Positions 20,449 through 32,429 of a stretch of DNA of 64,000 nt are shown piece after piece (position 1 is the first letter of the stretch; every line of letters starts with the position of its first letter). This DNA comes from Ephemerocybe angulata (taxonomy: Eukaryota; Basidiomycota; Agaricomycetes; Agaricales; Psathyrellaceae). The stretch lies in the NCBI GenBank assembly GCA_013368325.1, contig JAACJK010000177.1, positions 124,001 to 188,000 of the forward strand, in the 5' to 3' direction. A program made the position numbers and the translations under genes. The notes beneath the pieces were generated by a model. The model had not been told where the DNA came from. It searched no databases and saw only the letters and a program-made list of their open reading frames with translations.

Positions 20449-20963
20449 TCAGGCGTCGGCCTCCTTGAGGCTCTCGTAGATCTGATTTTCTGGCTCAGCG
20501 GTCTCGACCCTCCTCTGCAACACCAATATCAGAAAGACGAGCAGAAGGTGATTAAAAAAAACGGTGCTCACGAGCCACGTTCGATACATGAAGGAATAAT
20601 GGTACCTCTGCTTCCGCCCAGCGTTGATAGGGTACCGCCTCACGCACACTCCTGTCCGCTCCAATCTTCGCATTCCTATGTCGATGATCGGTTCGGGTTC
20701 AAGGTACCGGTCCACATACAGGTCCACATTATGCGGCTTGGTTTCGTAGCCTGGATGAACCAGCACTGTTACAATCGCACCTTTCGGAGCTTGAGCCGCT
20801 AGAACGTGGCATTGTACCGAGCTGAAGAGCCCTTCCTACATGGAGCGCATCAGAAAACAGGGGGGGGCGGTGCCATGCGATGCACCCGTACCTGTTTTGC
20901 CTTGTCCATCTCCTCCGATATCTGGACGATTTCAGGGAGTGTGTATTTCGCAGATAGTGCCAT
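20449..20963 (-). CDS. Three-exon hypothetical protein, 133 aa
   Basis: Exons 20963-20892, 20835-20572 and 20514-20449 are joined by introns of 56 and 57 nt (GTACGG...GTAG and GTGAGC...GCAG), all between codons. The 133-residue product starts MALSAKYTLPEIVQ, has a central VTVLVHPGY and a DLYVDRYLEPEPIID segment, then a basic region (RKQRYHYSF) and an acidic C-terminus. No signal peptide, membrane helix or known motif was recognised. It lies between two F-box-like paralogues and may belong to the same locus. Exon lengths and phase consistency are the main support. Confidence 0.65.
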
Positions 20964-21723
20964 TTGTTCTCGATGGTTGTTGGCTTGTGTCTGTTGATGA
21001 CTTGGAGGGTGATGGCAGGCAAGGGTTGGATGGACTGAGCAAAGCTTGAAGCACTTAATTGCATGCATGTTAGCCTAGGATCAGCAACGTGATGACAGGG
21101 TCCACCCCATATCAGCAAAGACTCTAAACCCAGCCGCATCCCCGGCAATCTAAGTGATATTTCTGTCTACCCGATATCTCTGTCGGAGAGGAGATCCGTC
21201 AGAGCGTTGCATGGGAATGTTGCATGGGAATACGCAAGCGCTGAGCTACCTTCATGCAATTAAGAGACGACTACCCTACCCCTCTGGAGGGCTCGCGCCT
21301 GCACCTCACTCACGAGAGGCGGCGGAGCTGAGCTGTACACCTGAGTCCTGCGATCCAAGAGCACGAGGGTGGGTTGCAAGACTACAGTCAGCGGCGATGC
21401 ACTTTTCATGCCATACGACGTACCTCCCCCCGAAAGAGCATTTCCGCCTAAACATTTCCATAATTCCGGACGAAACGTTCGAGCTGAGATTGCACAGCTG
21501 AGATTGCACATGATGGTGTGCGCTGGTGTCGCAGCATGGTGCATGAATTCGATTTCAACATGATAAGACAGGAAGACAGGAGTCAGACGGGTGGCTGTAC
21601 GGAAGTCGATCAATATCCCAGGACTATGTAAGCATCATCCCGTATGGCCTTGGCCGCCAAAGGAAGAGCCTCAAGCGCCCGTCTCCATCACCCTCAGGCT
21701 TAGGACGACTACGAAGGCATCCG
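20964..21723. other. Intergenic stretch with small tandem duplications
   Basis: No gene is supported. GTTGCATGGGAAT is duplicated in tandem near 21207-21232, and AGCTGAGATTGCAC is duplicated near 21482-21510. Short open frames here lack recognisable features. The segment should hold the promoter of the following F-box-like gene and of the reverse gene at 20963. Confidence 0.5.
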
Positions 21724-22779
21724 ATGAATTCGATAATCATCACACTGCATAGCTTTGACGTGTTTGGTACGTGTAATAGTTGGACTCAGGGACTTACTCA
21801 CTGTTTACACGATCGCAGAGGGGAAGTTGACTTGGATCCACCTACCTGGCGAGTTGCAAGGCAAGATAATGCAATTCATGCCGTTACCTCTAGCTTGGAA
21901 GGTCGGGGCCACCTCTCGCGGAAATAGGCTACTGTATCTGGGTGAGCTGGAGGCACAGATGCGATCTCTTTGCAAGTACTTCATGCTCGACTACGATGCG
22001 GTAATCAAGGCGATGAAGGCGACGAACTCTATTCTCGTTGGGTCCGCCCTTCACTACGTCATCAATCCAAGCAACACTTTCCCAGATTGCCTCACATTCT
22101 ATGTTCCCAAAGGCCTTCATGGTGCATTCTCGGGCCCTGTCCTTGATGGAACCAAATACTGCGCGAGCGCGGTCCCACCGGGGGGATCAGCGTACGGTCC
22201 TCGCTACAAAGGTCCACTGCTGGGTTGTGAGTCCACACAATTTCAAGGGAGCCAGACTATTGACGGTACCTAGACTTCCGAAAAGATGTCATCTACTCGC
22301 ACACCAAGCGTGTGATGCAACTCGCGATACGCGAGACGGCGTACAAGGTGGCGACAACCGCCGTGCTCTTCTCCGACTTCACCATGGAGATGAACTACAT
22401 GACACACAATGCAGTCGTGTCCGCATATCCGAAGATGACATTTGCCCGGTACAGCCTCATCAACACCCACGTCCCTACTCGGTCTCTCGCTATGAGCACC
22501 AAGATGGCTAAGTACGTCAAGGATGGATATCAGTTCCTCCTGACTGGAGAGGGGTGGAGGCACGGGCACGTCTGTGGCCAGCATTCTTCGTGCGGTAGGA
22601 CTCGTCGCAAGGTTAACGATGCATTGACGATGCAGCTTGGGTTTGGCACTGGAGAGATCGACGTTATAGACGGTGATGTAGCATGGGCACTGTCTTACAC
22701 GTTCGACTGCAAAATGCGGCCGAAGCGCGGTCCCCATAACCCGAAGTCAGGATGGGTACGCGCGGGATGGGGGTATTGA
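21724..22779 (+). CDS. F-box-like protein of mushroom type, 318 aa
   Basis: Exons 21724-21766, 21819-22226 and 22274-22779 are joined by introns of 52 and 47 nt (GTACGT...CGCAG and GTGAGT...CTAG), with phases that match. The protein has an F-box-like segment near residues 20-45 (LPGELQGKIM, then GATSRGNRLL). Next come LVGSALHYVI and FYVP, the counterparts of the strand motifs in its two paralogues, and a CGQHSSCGRTRRK cysteine/basic motif. It is the only one of the three paralogues here without a visible break. F-box proteins usually recruit substrates to SCF ubiquitin ligases; that role is inferred from the family. Its stop lies only 23 bp from the end of the Helitron frame, so its last exon may touch the Helitron border. 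Confidence 0.65.
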
Positions 22780-22802
22780 AATCGGTGAGTTGGTCTCAAT
22801 AA

Positions 22803-24215
22803 CTAAGTCGCATCTTTTGATCTCACATACAAGGCTAGTGACGCTGAGCGCATGTCGAGGGTCGACAACCATTCTATGCTTACACTAGGAACGGTGCCCT
22901 CGAATATCACCTTACCTTGCGCCAACATACCGTCGTATCTGTAGATTCTTCCCATGTCATCAACTACCCTTGAAGCGAAGTGGCTGTCATCTTCATTCCA
23001 GTACAATATACCGGCGAGTCGATACAAGTCCTTGTTCATCGTTACTCGAGTACTCAAACTAAGGTCGCGACGGGCAGCGCCAATCAGCATGACAGGTAGT
23101 TGCAGCCATACCATCGCAGGGTAATGGTTTCGTCTCACCAGGCGATCGCCGCACGATTTGCAACTTCCGTGGGTGACTGGATATTCTGGAGGTAATCCGC
23201 TATAACGCACGGTCCGCTGCTCGTGTCATGTCTTACCACTGTATATCCACCTATGCTTTCAAATATTGAGCCTCTACTTTGCTTTCCACATTTAAGGCAT
23301 GTATTCACCGCTATGTTGGAAGGTTTTGTGACATCGATTCCATGAAAGAGTTGTACAAGGCTGTATATGTCGGTGCCAGTGCATCCAAGTGGGAAACAAG
23401 ACAAATTCAAGTCCCAGATAGGTTGACAGATAGTGAGGCGCGCTCGCTCTAGGCTAGTCGCATTTGACGCCAACGCGTAGAATGCAGTGTTTAGCTGGAC
23501 GTAGTATGGACTCAGGCGTGCCAATTCCTCAGACCAACGCTGCGGGTTACTGTGCCACAAGGCCCTTACTATCGTGAACAAGGAGTCGTAGGCGCAACTC
23601 CAATTCTCAGAGTCCCATGCCCAGCTCTCAAGCCAAGTCACCGTGCGGGGGATGCCATCGTCTGCATCCTCCTGATTTGCTGGCTTTGTCTTACGCCTCT
23701 TCGACGGAGTCGCAATCGCGATGTCCTCTTGCATTTTTCTTTTCCTATTGTCTGGGTCCATTCTACTGTCTTCTGGTTCAGATATACCCTGTCCCTTCTT
23801 CCACCTGCGGTACGAGTTCAACGTGGGGTTTCTAAGGTTTTTGATAATTTTGTCAGGTAATTTCCCCTCATACCTTAGCTTGGTGATTTCATCCAGCGTG
23901 TCGATCGCACGAAATTCTTCACGAAGATGCCCTGACAGCCCACCTTGAAGCTTGTATGTCTTGAACTCCCGCAAAATAATTGTATTCTCTGCCGTTTCCC
24001 CCCGAGAAAGGGCGACGTACATTGCTTGGTGCGACTTACTCTTTGTCAAGTCAACGACATTTACCGCCCTTGTCTTCCCCTGCGATACATAGTCAGTCAT
24101 AGAGAAGTTGGGGAGAATGGCAACTTGCCGCCGTGTGATCGAAATCTTTTGGTCGTTGGGAAGCACGGCCGTCACGGAAGTGGACAGCTTCATCAAAGGC
24201 ACGACATTTACGGGA
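22803..24215 (-). pseudogene. Helitron helicase C-terminus plus USP-like protease domain
   Basis: The frame from 24202 gives the last helicase motifs (MTDYVSQGKTR, then VALSRGETAENTII) and a basic linker (KRRKTK). It then enters a domain starting ENWSCAYDSLFTI. The N-x-x-C-A-Y-D-S pattern resembles the cysteine box of ubiquitin-specific proteases. A C-x2-C pair follows. At about 23135 the frame breaks, and the -1 frame from 23210 continues to 22803 with YRLAGILYW and SHFASRVVD, resembling the histidine box. Fungal Helitrons are known to carry C-terminal extensions; the protease assignment here is by motif only. Confidence 0.65.
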
Positions 24216-26430
24216 GATGCGGTAGCTTAACTGGGGTTTTTGGATTGACTAGTTCGATGAAGAGAACCTCCAATGACTGACGACCAGGATGACCTGGTAT
24301 TTCACGTGATGTCCAACCTTTGACCGTGGCTTCCTGCCCCTTCGTAATCGACAGCTCAGTTGCATCGTTATACCTAATCATGACAGGCATGCCAACGCAA
24401 AGAGCGAGACACGCGGGTATATGATCGCTCGTAACCGGCGGTGAGTCCCAGAGAGCAGCTTGGACCTCTGGGGTCAACCTTATCGGGCGTTCTGGTGGGC
24501 CCTTCGCGGATTTTTTCTTTTTCACACTGCCGTTTCGTGGCTGAGACTGCTTATCAACAGAGTAAAAGTGGTGAAGGGTCCTTCCATGCTCTTGGGCGAA
24601 GCGGGCCGAGTTCATGGCATTGATGCTGTCCTTGTGGGTATTCCACGATGTGATAATTGAGGCGTATCTCAATCGCGGGTCGTTGATGTCTATGGTATCG
24701 TTAAAGCTGGGTATGCGGGTACAGAGGAACTGAATGTCCTCATTGGTACACTCTTTGTACCTCATCCGAATGAGAGCAGCTCTAAGAGCCCTGTCTTCCG
24801 CAGATATATTCATCTGTCGCATGTTCTGCTTCAAGACCATGACCGTCACGAAGTGATGCCAGACAAGAAGACCAAGGGTATTTTCTTGGCTTTCAGGGGA
24901 CGCTCGTGGAAGCTGTATTTGAGAAACCTCAGAGCTATACAGCGCGTTCCCTTTAGCAGGTGGGAGTTGCGCAAAATCCCCAGCTAGAATGACGTTCACC
25001 CCTCCGAAAGGTTCATCCTCGACCCTTGTGATGTCTTTCAGTCGTGCATCAATTAGGTATAGATCTTGGCATGATATCATTGAAACTTCGTCTATGAAAA
25101 TATACTCTACGCCCCTCATACGGCCTCGAGCCAGATCAAGCGCCCGGCCCCCTCGCTTGCGTGATTTGCGGCGGTCTCCCGTGTTGATGCCAAGAAATGA
25201 GTGGTAGGTGGACCCAGTGAGTTGTGAGGCAGCAGCCCCAGTAGGTGCTAATACGACGAACCTGTATTTCTCCCCCCGTGCTTCAAACCAAGACCGCAGA
25301 GCGCTGATAACCCGTGTCTTACCTGTGCCCCCCATCCCGGCGATATACATACGCAAAGGATCCGGCGTGACTGAAACGGAGTGGTTGGCCACTATTCTGA
25401 ATGCCCTTTCCTGCTCTTCGTTTAGTGTCCATTCGCTTAAAACACTGGCCATGACCTCGTACACGTCTGTATCCTTTACCTCAAATTTCGCAAGTAGATA
25501 AGCGCCCGGAATGACGCGCGCATCATTTTTTGTTGGGGCTGATCCCTTTGAGCGCTTCTCATCACAAGCATTGAGCGCCGCCTTTCTCGAATCAAGTATT
25601 CGATTTTTCTCCCCTGCCACGATCTTCTTCCAATGAGTAGGTGGGAGTAATTGCTCTGGCGCAAACTCCTGAGAGACATCCATTTCTGTGCCAAATACCC
25701 CTGCAGTCCACCCGGCGCTTTGCATCACGAGCTGAGCATCCTGCATTTGCGCACGCTTCCTCTTCGACCACACTCCCATCGACTCCGGATTGTTGGCGTC
25801 AAACACCAGATCGTCACCGTCGTACTGATCGCCAGGATCAAGATCCTCTTCACACTCTGCGTCTTCTTCGGTCGCATCCGCAATGGTTTCATTATTTTTC
25901 TGAGCTGCCACCCTGAGTTTGAGCTGAGAAAAGTAGTCATCGCGTGCATCATAGCACTCGTATCTGATGTACATATTGTGAATAATGGTCGAGTGATGCT
26001 CGGAAAATTGGTATGCGTCGAACGCATCACACCACGTCTCTGAAGACCGCTTCAAGTCCAAGCCACTCCGCCACGGCGAGAAGAGCGTCAACATGACACA
26101 GCAGTAGTAGTCCCTGTCCTCTGAGTCCTTCCTTGGCAAATATGGCCCGATGAAGTTGGGTACGATACCGTCCTTCCTTGAAATATCAAACACTACACCA
26201 TGCGAGGCATGAAGCGGATGAGCTTCATCATACAGGTAGTACGGAGACCTCCCTTTCTTTAAAACAGACAAGTCCTTCCGAACACTACACTGAACGTAAT
26301 CGTATAGGCACACTGACGACAATGCGGCCGGTCTCATTTTGTAATCGTCCACGTTTGAACGGCTAACAAAATTCCCGTTGTTGCGGGAAATCGTGACGTC
26401 GTCCTCTTCGTCGCCCGATTCGCCATCGTC
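24208..26430 (-). pseudogene. Helitron PIF1-like helicase, main part
   Basis: The frame continues the Rep protein and carries an SF1B helicase. It has Walker A GMGGTGKT, APTGAAASQL, Walker B FIDEVSM and the GDFAQLPPA motif, all as in PIF1/RRM3-type helicases. In Helitrons this unit unwinds the strand displaced during rolling-circle transfer. The region just upstream (about 26352-26430) is acidic and open in this frame without an ATG, which fits a continuation and not a separate gene. The frame ends with TAA at 24208, and the remaining helicase motifs follow in the -1 frame. Confidence 0.8.
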
Positions 26431-28076
26431 TCAGCAGTACGGACGTTGAATGAGGACTGCGATGGCGCACTTTCATTCCTCTCCCTGTCATCGAACCTTT
26501 CCGCTGCCATCTCCCACTCCTTCAAAACATCCATGGCATAGGGTCTCCAGTAAAAGGGGAGGAATGAATGGCTTGAGTATCGGTCAGGGTGCCCGAGAAG
26601 GTAGAGGGCTGCCATGGGCCCTCCAATTTCAATCTTCGAGGTGAGTGAATTAGCCATTTTCAACACAAGCCTTCTCGCGGCGTCCGCATCTGACTTGCTT
26701 TCCTCCCAGATATCGGTGTTCTTTCCAAAGACATCATATATCGACGAAAATATTTGGTAAGTCTTTAAACCCATCTTCACAACGTAGTCTACAATGTATC
26801 CAGCTGACTCCTTTATGGCAGTACCTGAGCACAGCGGCGTGGTATCAGTATTGCAGCCCATGCAGTAGGCGGTAGTCGGAGTGATCGTGTTTATCCTGGC
26901 CTCCATCTTCTTAAGGTGAAGTGTACCCTTCTCATCTACGTAGCTTATCTCGATAATCGGCCTTGGAAATCTAGCAGTGCAAACTCCATCCTTATTTATA
27001 CATCCTTTCCTGCTGATGTGGTGAGTGTGTACTCCATTCACCACCACATTCCTCCGAAGGAAGCAGGTATGTACATTCGAGCCGTACACAACGCTGTCAA
27101 CACGATCGTTGTACTGATCTAGCCAAGCTCGCAAGGATGAACACTCTTGGCAATCGCATGAACTCATTCCGAGAGCAGGGCAAGTACATTTGGGTGGTGG
27201 GATGGGTAAGCACTGTGTGGGGTCCACTGATTTAACAGGTGCATTGGGGCCATGCTTCTCGACCATGTCCGCCATAGTACCAGTAGAAAACTCCCCTACC
27301 TGGCAGCTTTCCAAGTACGCTATCAAGTCACGAACAAAGGCTGAGTCCCCTGACATTAATCTGTCCTTGATGTCCTGCGGTCTCCAAGCGCCCGCAACCC
27401 ATACGAGCATGTGTAAGTGTAAGGTCATTCTTCCTTGCTGTTCTACAGTGCCAAAGTAAGCCGCTGTGTTACCATATATTCCAGGCTTACCATCCCCCTG
27501 CTTCCAGCGCAGGACGTGCTTGATGAAGAGATCAACCAGATACTTGAAGAATCGAGCGCCAGCGACAGGATTCCTAGCTACAAGCCGAGCCCTGTCATTA
27601 TACTCCCGCAAGTCTGGTGAGAAGGTAATCACCTTATCCGCCCAGTATATACATAGCGGATGTTTGTTATCCACCAGCGATATGGTGATAAACCATAAAA
27701 GTGCACCGCGGTAGTTGATTAGAGACCACACCTCGCTGCGCATATTTTTTTTGGAGGCAAGCGAGCCGTGAATGCTACCACCTACGTGGTTTACCTGGTC
27801 CATGACGTCAAAGCACGCTTTCTCCTCATCGGTGCTGGGCTTGAACTGCTCTCCGTCCTGGAGCTTCCCAGCGATGATCTTGAGCGTGTCGGGATTGATG
27901 CCCTTCATCTTTCTTGCGACGTCAAGGAAGTTACCTCTCTTCGCCGTTATACGGCTGCCTGTTGACCCTGCTTTGAGCTGATCATGATTGAAAGCTACGA
28001 TGATAAACTGGGTATCCGTTTGGAACCGTTTATCATGGTACATTAGTAGCCACCGTTTCTGGACCGTCTCCCCCAT
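26334..28076 (-). pseudogene. Helitron Rep, HUH endonuclease part
   Basis: This frame carries the Helitron_like_N region. It shows WLLMYHDKRFQ near residue 9, the metal-binding HLH of the HUH motif at residues 220-222 (GRMTLHLHMLVW), a cysteine-rich insert (CTCP, CDCQEC) and the two catalytic tyrosines Y427 and Y431 (GYIVDYVVK, spacing Y-x3-Y) followed by Lys. In the family these residues nick DNA and form the covalent intermediate. All appear intact. The frame runs into a stop at 26334, while the continuation is in the -1 frame from about 26430. The start at 28076 is the first ATG, not a natural N-terminus. Confidence 0.8.
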
Positions 28077-28352
28077 CCAGGTCGTAACATCACCCCCCTT
28101 TTAGCTTCATTGTCCTCGATGATTTCAGCCTCTCTCCCCCAATCTTACCCCAGAACCAACAACTACAAAACACAAACACACAATGAAGAAAGCGAAGGAG
28201 GTGGATACAGCAACGTTCCTCCCGCACGTGCAGAGTCCGTGGAAGGTCGGCGCGCACGTCTCTGCCGCCGGGGGCGTCGAGAACGCCGTCGAGAACACTG
28301 CGGCCATCGGGTTCGTCTCTCCCCACCCCTTCTCTCTTGCGATTGCTTTCCC

Positions 28353-28403
28353 CCTTCCTTCCTTCCATCCATCCATCCTTCCTTCCTTCCTTCCTTCCTT
28401 CCG
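28353..28403 (+). repeat. (TTCC)n microsatellite in apn1 intron 1
   Basis: CCTT and CATCC units repeat about twelve times inside the first apn1 intron. The pyrimidine run may serve as an unusually long polypyrimidine tract before the acceptor. Confidence 0.8.
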
Positions 28404-30864
28404 TCCCTCTCTCCCTTGCCACCCTCCTTTGACGACCCACAACGACATTTGTCATCCCCCAAATGGGAAGGCCCGCCACTCTCCTCATCCTCCATACGCC
28501 TCTTCAAAGAGCGTATGGAGGAGTATGGCTACGACCCTCCCGCATGGGAACTATCTCATCAACCTCGGGAACCCCGACGCGTACGTCCGTCTCTCTCCCC
28601 TTTCGCGTTTGGCTGGTGTGGCTCGGGGTGGTTGGCAGGAAGGCGCTGATTGTGGGTATTGCAGTGTAGGGCGAAGAAGGCGAAGTCCTATGAGTGTTTC
28701 GTTGATGATTTGAGGAGGTGTGAAGCATTGGGGCTGAATGTAAGCATGGCCATGCTTACGACGCCGACGCCCTTCCATATCTTATCTTATCTTACATATT
28801 TACACATGTTTGTTTCTCAAGCCGAGCGACTTCTTCTTCGTCGCTCGACTCTCTCTTCTTTTCCTTAGTCTACGTTCACCCTCTTGTCGTCCCTTCGTCA
28901 TTCTACGAATACACACGTTGGCAACACGTTGGTCCTATCAATCTCTGGATCGACACCCCCAGTGAGGCTGCATGCACACGGCAGCCTTACACTGAAATAC
29001 TACAACTTCCAGTACGTCCTATCCCCTCCTTCGTTTTCTTTCGGCGTTTCGAGCTTACTGATTTGCTCCTCTCGCTTGTGCATCGATGTTTGAAGCCCAG
29101 GTTCGACGGTGGGGAATGCGACGCCTGAAGAGAGTATCCAGCATATCATGGACTCCCTCAAGGCAGCGCATAAGGAGCCGAAGGGGATCGTGATGGTCTT
29201 GGAGAACATGGTGCGTCCGCTGCTCATCGCATTGGGTCTACCCGCGGAGCACTGTACTCACATTTCATTTCACCCCCCCTACGCTCTCTCCGACACGCCC
29301 CTCCAACCTCCCTGCCACATTCGACCGCTCATGCTCTACCTCTGTTCGCCTTGTACGCCCTTCACGCTGCACAATACGCCCGCCTGCACCTCCGCGCCCT
29401 CATCCCGCTGTGCACGTTCACCCCACTATATCTCATACATCTGCTCACGCAGTACGCCTCCGCACGCATACGCACTCCTACACCTCCACTCCCACGCTCG
29501 TAACCACGCCGTGCACGTTCACCCCCACTCTATCTTACCCTCCGGCCCTTGGCACCCACCTCCCGCTCACTCCTGCTCATCCTCTACGCTTCATGATGAC
29601 CCCCGGCAGGCTGGCGCCGGTAACATCATCAGCTCGTCCTTCGCCCAGATCGCAGCCATCATCGCGCTCGTGGAAGACAAGACGCAGGTCGGGGTGTGCG
29701 TGGATACGTGCCATGCGCACCCTGTGGGTATGATGTTAGTACGCGCGAGGGATGGGAGGATACCAGTGAGTCCATCGTGCTTTTCCTTTGGATGGTTGGT
29801 CGTCGTCTTTGCGAGTTGGTTGTGTGCTTGAATGTTTGCTCTTTGGGGGTCGTCTTCGTTCGGTGCGTCATGTCGCAAAAACCGGTGCCGGCGTTCAAAT
29901 GGACCGTCGTTTGACGGGTGTCTGATGCATTTTAAAGCTTGTTTAAAGCCTAACTGGCGTGCCAGAAAATTCGAGAAAAGCTAGATAATACTCAATTCAG
30001 ATTCTGGTCGAACGGCTTCTCCCGCAAAGTTTATTTGAACGCGATCAAGCGCCGTCAAATGCTGGCCGGGATTTTGCGACACAGTGCTCGGGTTCTACGC
30101 TACCCCTTCAACACTTCCTCGCTCGATACTTCCTCGCTCGGTGCTCGCGTTTTACTGCTCCGTTTCACCCTTCCCTCCTCGTGCTCGGTCTTTCTGGATC
30201 TTCGCCGTCGGGTATACTGATCAAACTGACGATATTTCTAGTGAAACGGTTTGAGGAGGAATTCGGGCTTAGGTATCTATGCGGGATGCATCTGAACGAT
30301 TCTAAGGTCGAGGAGAGATCTGCACGAGAATATTGGGATGTGAGTCATCCCATTTTCCTTTCATCTCTTCTTTCCTTCGTATCCTCTTCTCTTCGGTCTT
30401 CTCTTCTTTGCTCCCGTTCTCCGCTCGTATGTTCGATCGCTTCGGTTCAGTTCGGTTCATTTAGGGAGTGCGAGTAGGGATGTGAGGGTGGGGGGTGCAT
30501 GCAGTATGGTATTACGGGGTTGGGGTCGTTCCTTTGTTTGGGTGGCGGGCGGGTAGCGCAGTGGTGTTCGCATCCGCGTGCACCTCTTCCTGTAATCATG
30601 GCTGTGTGCTTCGGTCGAGCCGCTTGGGGGCTGGCTGTCTTGTCTCGTCTACGTCTTGGAGGAGTGGAGTTCTCGAAGATGGGGATGGGAGAAGGGGCTC
30701 TTGGACGTTGTGGAGCGTGTGGTTGCACGGAAGTGCACGGCTTGCCCATGACTTCTGCGGAGTGGGTTGAAATGATGCCGTTTGGTGCACTTCTTACTTG
30801 TTGGATGGCGTGTTTCTTGTCGAGATTCAGCGTCGAAGTTGAACGCGAGTTGAAGTGTACACGC

Positions 30865-32071
30865 TGATACGACCGTGGACTATTTTCGCGGTTTTATGGT
30901 CGTATGTGTAAGGTCGTAGCACCGACTCGAGCACTAAGCACTACACTGCTTACATTGGCCTCCAAGATCAGAACCTGGGTTGAGACAAAAGGGAGCACTT
31001 CAGACGCCGCTTGAGTAGGGGACACTGGTGATCACTAGTAAGACGGATTAGTACTGAAACCGCCTCAGGGTGACTGAGCGGTTTGACAAGTCGTGTACGA
31101 AAGGTCTTAGAGTCCTGGTGCGAGCGAAACACTTAGGGCGCCAGCAACAACAACCCCTCCTCGCCACCCAAGGGTACCACACCTGGCGAGTCGGATAGCG
31201 AGTCAGGCCATCTGAATTCTCAAACGAAGGATCCCCGCTCAATCGAGCAAGGAAAGGCAAGGTGGCGCAGGGATACCAGGCAGCAGGAGCAACGGCACTC
31301 GCGGCACTCGGAGTTTTCCGACCGCGTCGGCAAAACCCGAAACTCGGCATGGGCGGCTTCAGACTTAGACGTTTCACGCGAGGCGGTCTCGTCAGCCCCA
31401 GGCTGTCTGACCACACACGGAAAAAGGATAACAGGAATAACAGGGGTGAGTCCCTCGAAATGCAAGGGAGCTCCACAACGGAGAGTCCAAGCACAAGAGG
31501 GATAAGCCCGCGTCACTATAAAAGGAAAACTGGGTCATCAATAACGGAGCGGCATCCTCGGCATGCTGCACCGCGTCCAACTTAGCGCGAAACCGCGCAA
31601 CAACCGACTCAAGCCTCGCAACCTCAAGACTCAGCACCCTAGAAAATTGAAGGAAAATCGTAGGCGGCGTGACTGTGACCAAGGGGGTCACACTATAAAA
31701 GTAAAACCGCGTAGCACTTAGTTTCTTCAGCTTGTATACTTCAGATTTAATCTCTCTCTCTCAATCGTACTTTGTGTCTCTTTCATTACGCCACGTCGGC
31801 TTTTGAGGATTCGTGAAACGGAAACTGGAACGCTTTGCTTACTGAGTCGAGACATACTACTTCCTCAGTCCGCTTAGTTAAATAGACTTGCCTACGCCTC
31901 TCACGAGCGTAGTCTCTTCTTGGAGTTGGTTTTGTGTGGTGTGTAACTGTCGAGAATTGTACCCTCCGGCCACGCCGCTCTCTTCCAACGAACTCAGCCT
32001 TTGTGTTTGTGTGGTTGGTTTGGTTGCAAACGATTGTCATCGTTTGTGTCTTTTCTCCGCACATCGCATCA
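30865..32071 (+). repeat. 5' LTR, 1,207 bp
   Basis: Starts TGATACG and ends ATCGCATCA. It is nearly identical to 44139-45347. Two TATAAAAG boxes lie 177 bp apart at 31517 and 31694; the second is followed by a TC-rich stretch. No coding frame here is credible; long frames on the reverse strand are chance. Confidence 0.92.
31694..31701 (+). promoter_or_regulatory. TATA box of the 5' LTR (a second lies at 31517-31524)
   Basis: TATAAAAG follows GGTCACAC, about 30 nt before a likely transcription start near the TTCAGCTTGTATAC region. A second TATAAAAG at 31517 follows CGTCAC. Both are preserved in the 3' LTR (44791 and 44968). Which one is used cannot be read from sequence. Confidence 0.55.
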
Positions 32072-32073
32072 AA

Positions 32074-32092
32074 TTGGAGCCCACCGCGAGGG
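32074..32092 (+). other. Primer binding site
   Basis: Three bases after the 5' LTR end stands TTGGAGCCCACCGCGAGGG; the TGG at 32075 is the expected complement of a tRNA CCA end. I do not assign the tRNA. Confidence 0.6.
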
Positions 32093-32429
32093 AGGTGAAG
32101 AATCGGTTTCACACCTCCTCTCCAACAAAGTAGAACAGGAAAAGGGGTTGCTTTGAGCAAAAGCAACAAAAATCAACACGCCTACTTCAAGCGGGTCGCA
32201 ACCCGTAGCTACTAGGCAAACTAGGAACTCTCAGTCAGCTGGTGCAGTCGACGTTAGACAGTATCCCAGCACGAGAAAAGTAAAGGCAGCAAAGAGTCGA
32301 AGAGCAGATACTCCAGACTCGACAGAACAGGAAACTTTCGAAGAGGCTCTTGAACAATTTGGGAGCCCGCTTACCGAATTATCTTCAGAATCGGAAATAG
32401 AATCGGAACTCTTATTACCAAAGAGAAAA

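Larger units (their letters stand above)
22803..28076 (-). mobile_element. Helitron, decayed
   Basis: Four consecutive reverse-strand frames together encode the typical Helitron protein: an HUH rolling-circle Rep, a PIF1-like helicase and a C-terminal USP-like domain. Helitrons move by rolling-circle replication. The N-terminus seems cut, because the frame starts just before the conserved WLLMYHDKRFQ block, which normally follows a further N-terminal domain. I could not identify a TC start or a CTRR end with hairpin, so the limits given are only those of the coding frames. Three frame changes, all of the one-base-loss type, separate the parts. Confidence 0.8.

Noticed and set aside
22803..28076. 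Introns as the cause of the Helitron frame changes
   Set aside because: Conserved motifs continue directly across the breaks and no good donor/acceptor pair fits; one-base losses explain all three.
22780..28130. Exact Helitron ends (TC...CTRR with hairpin)
   Set aside because: No convincing pair was found; the 5' part of the protein also seems to be missing.
31048..31494. Reverse frames in the LTRs (repeated at 44322-44768)
   Set aside because: LTR sequence with no protein motif; it appears twice only because the LTR is duplicated.
32075..32092. Naming the primer tRNA
   Set aside because: The sequence has the TGG start, but without tRNA sequences of this genome an assignment would be a guess.
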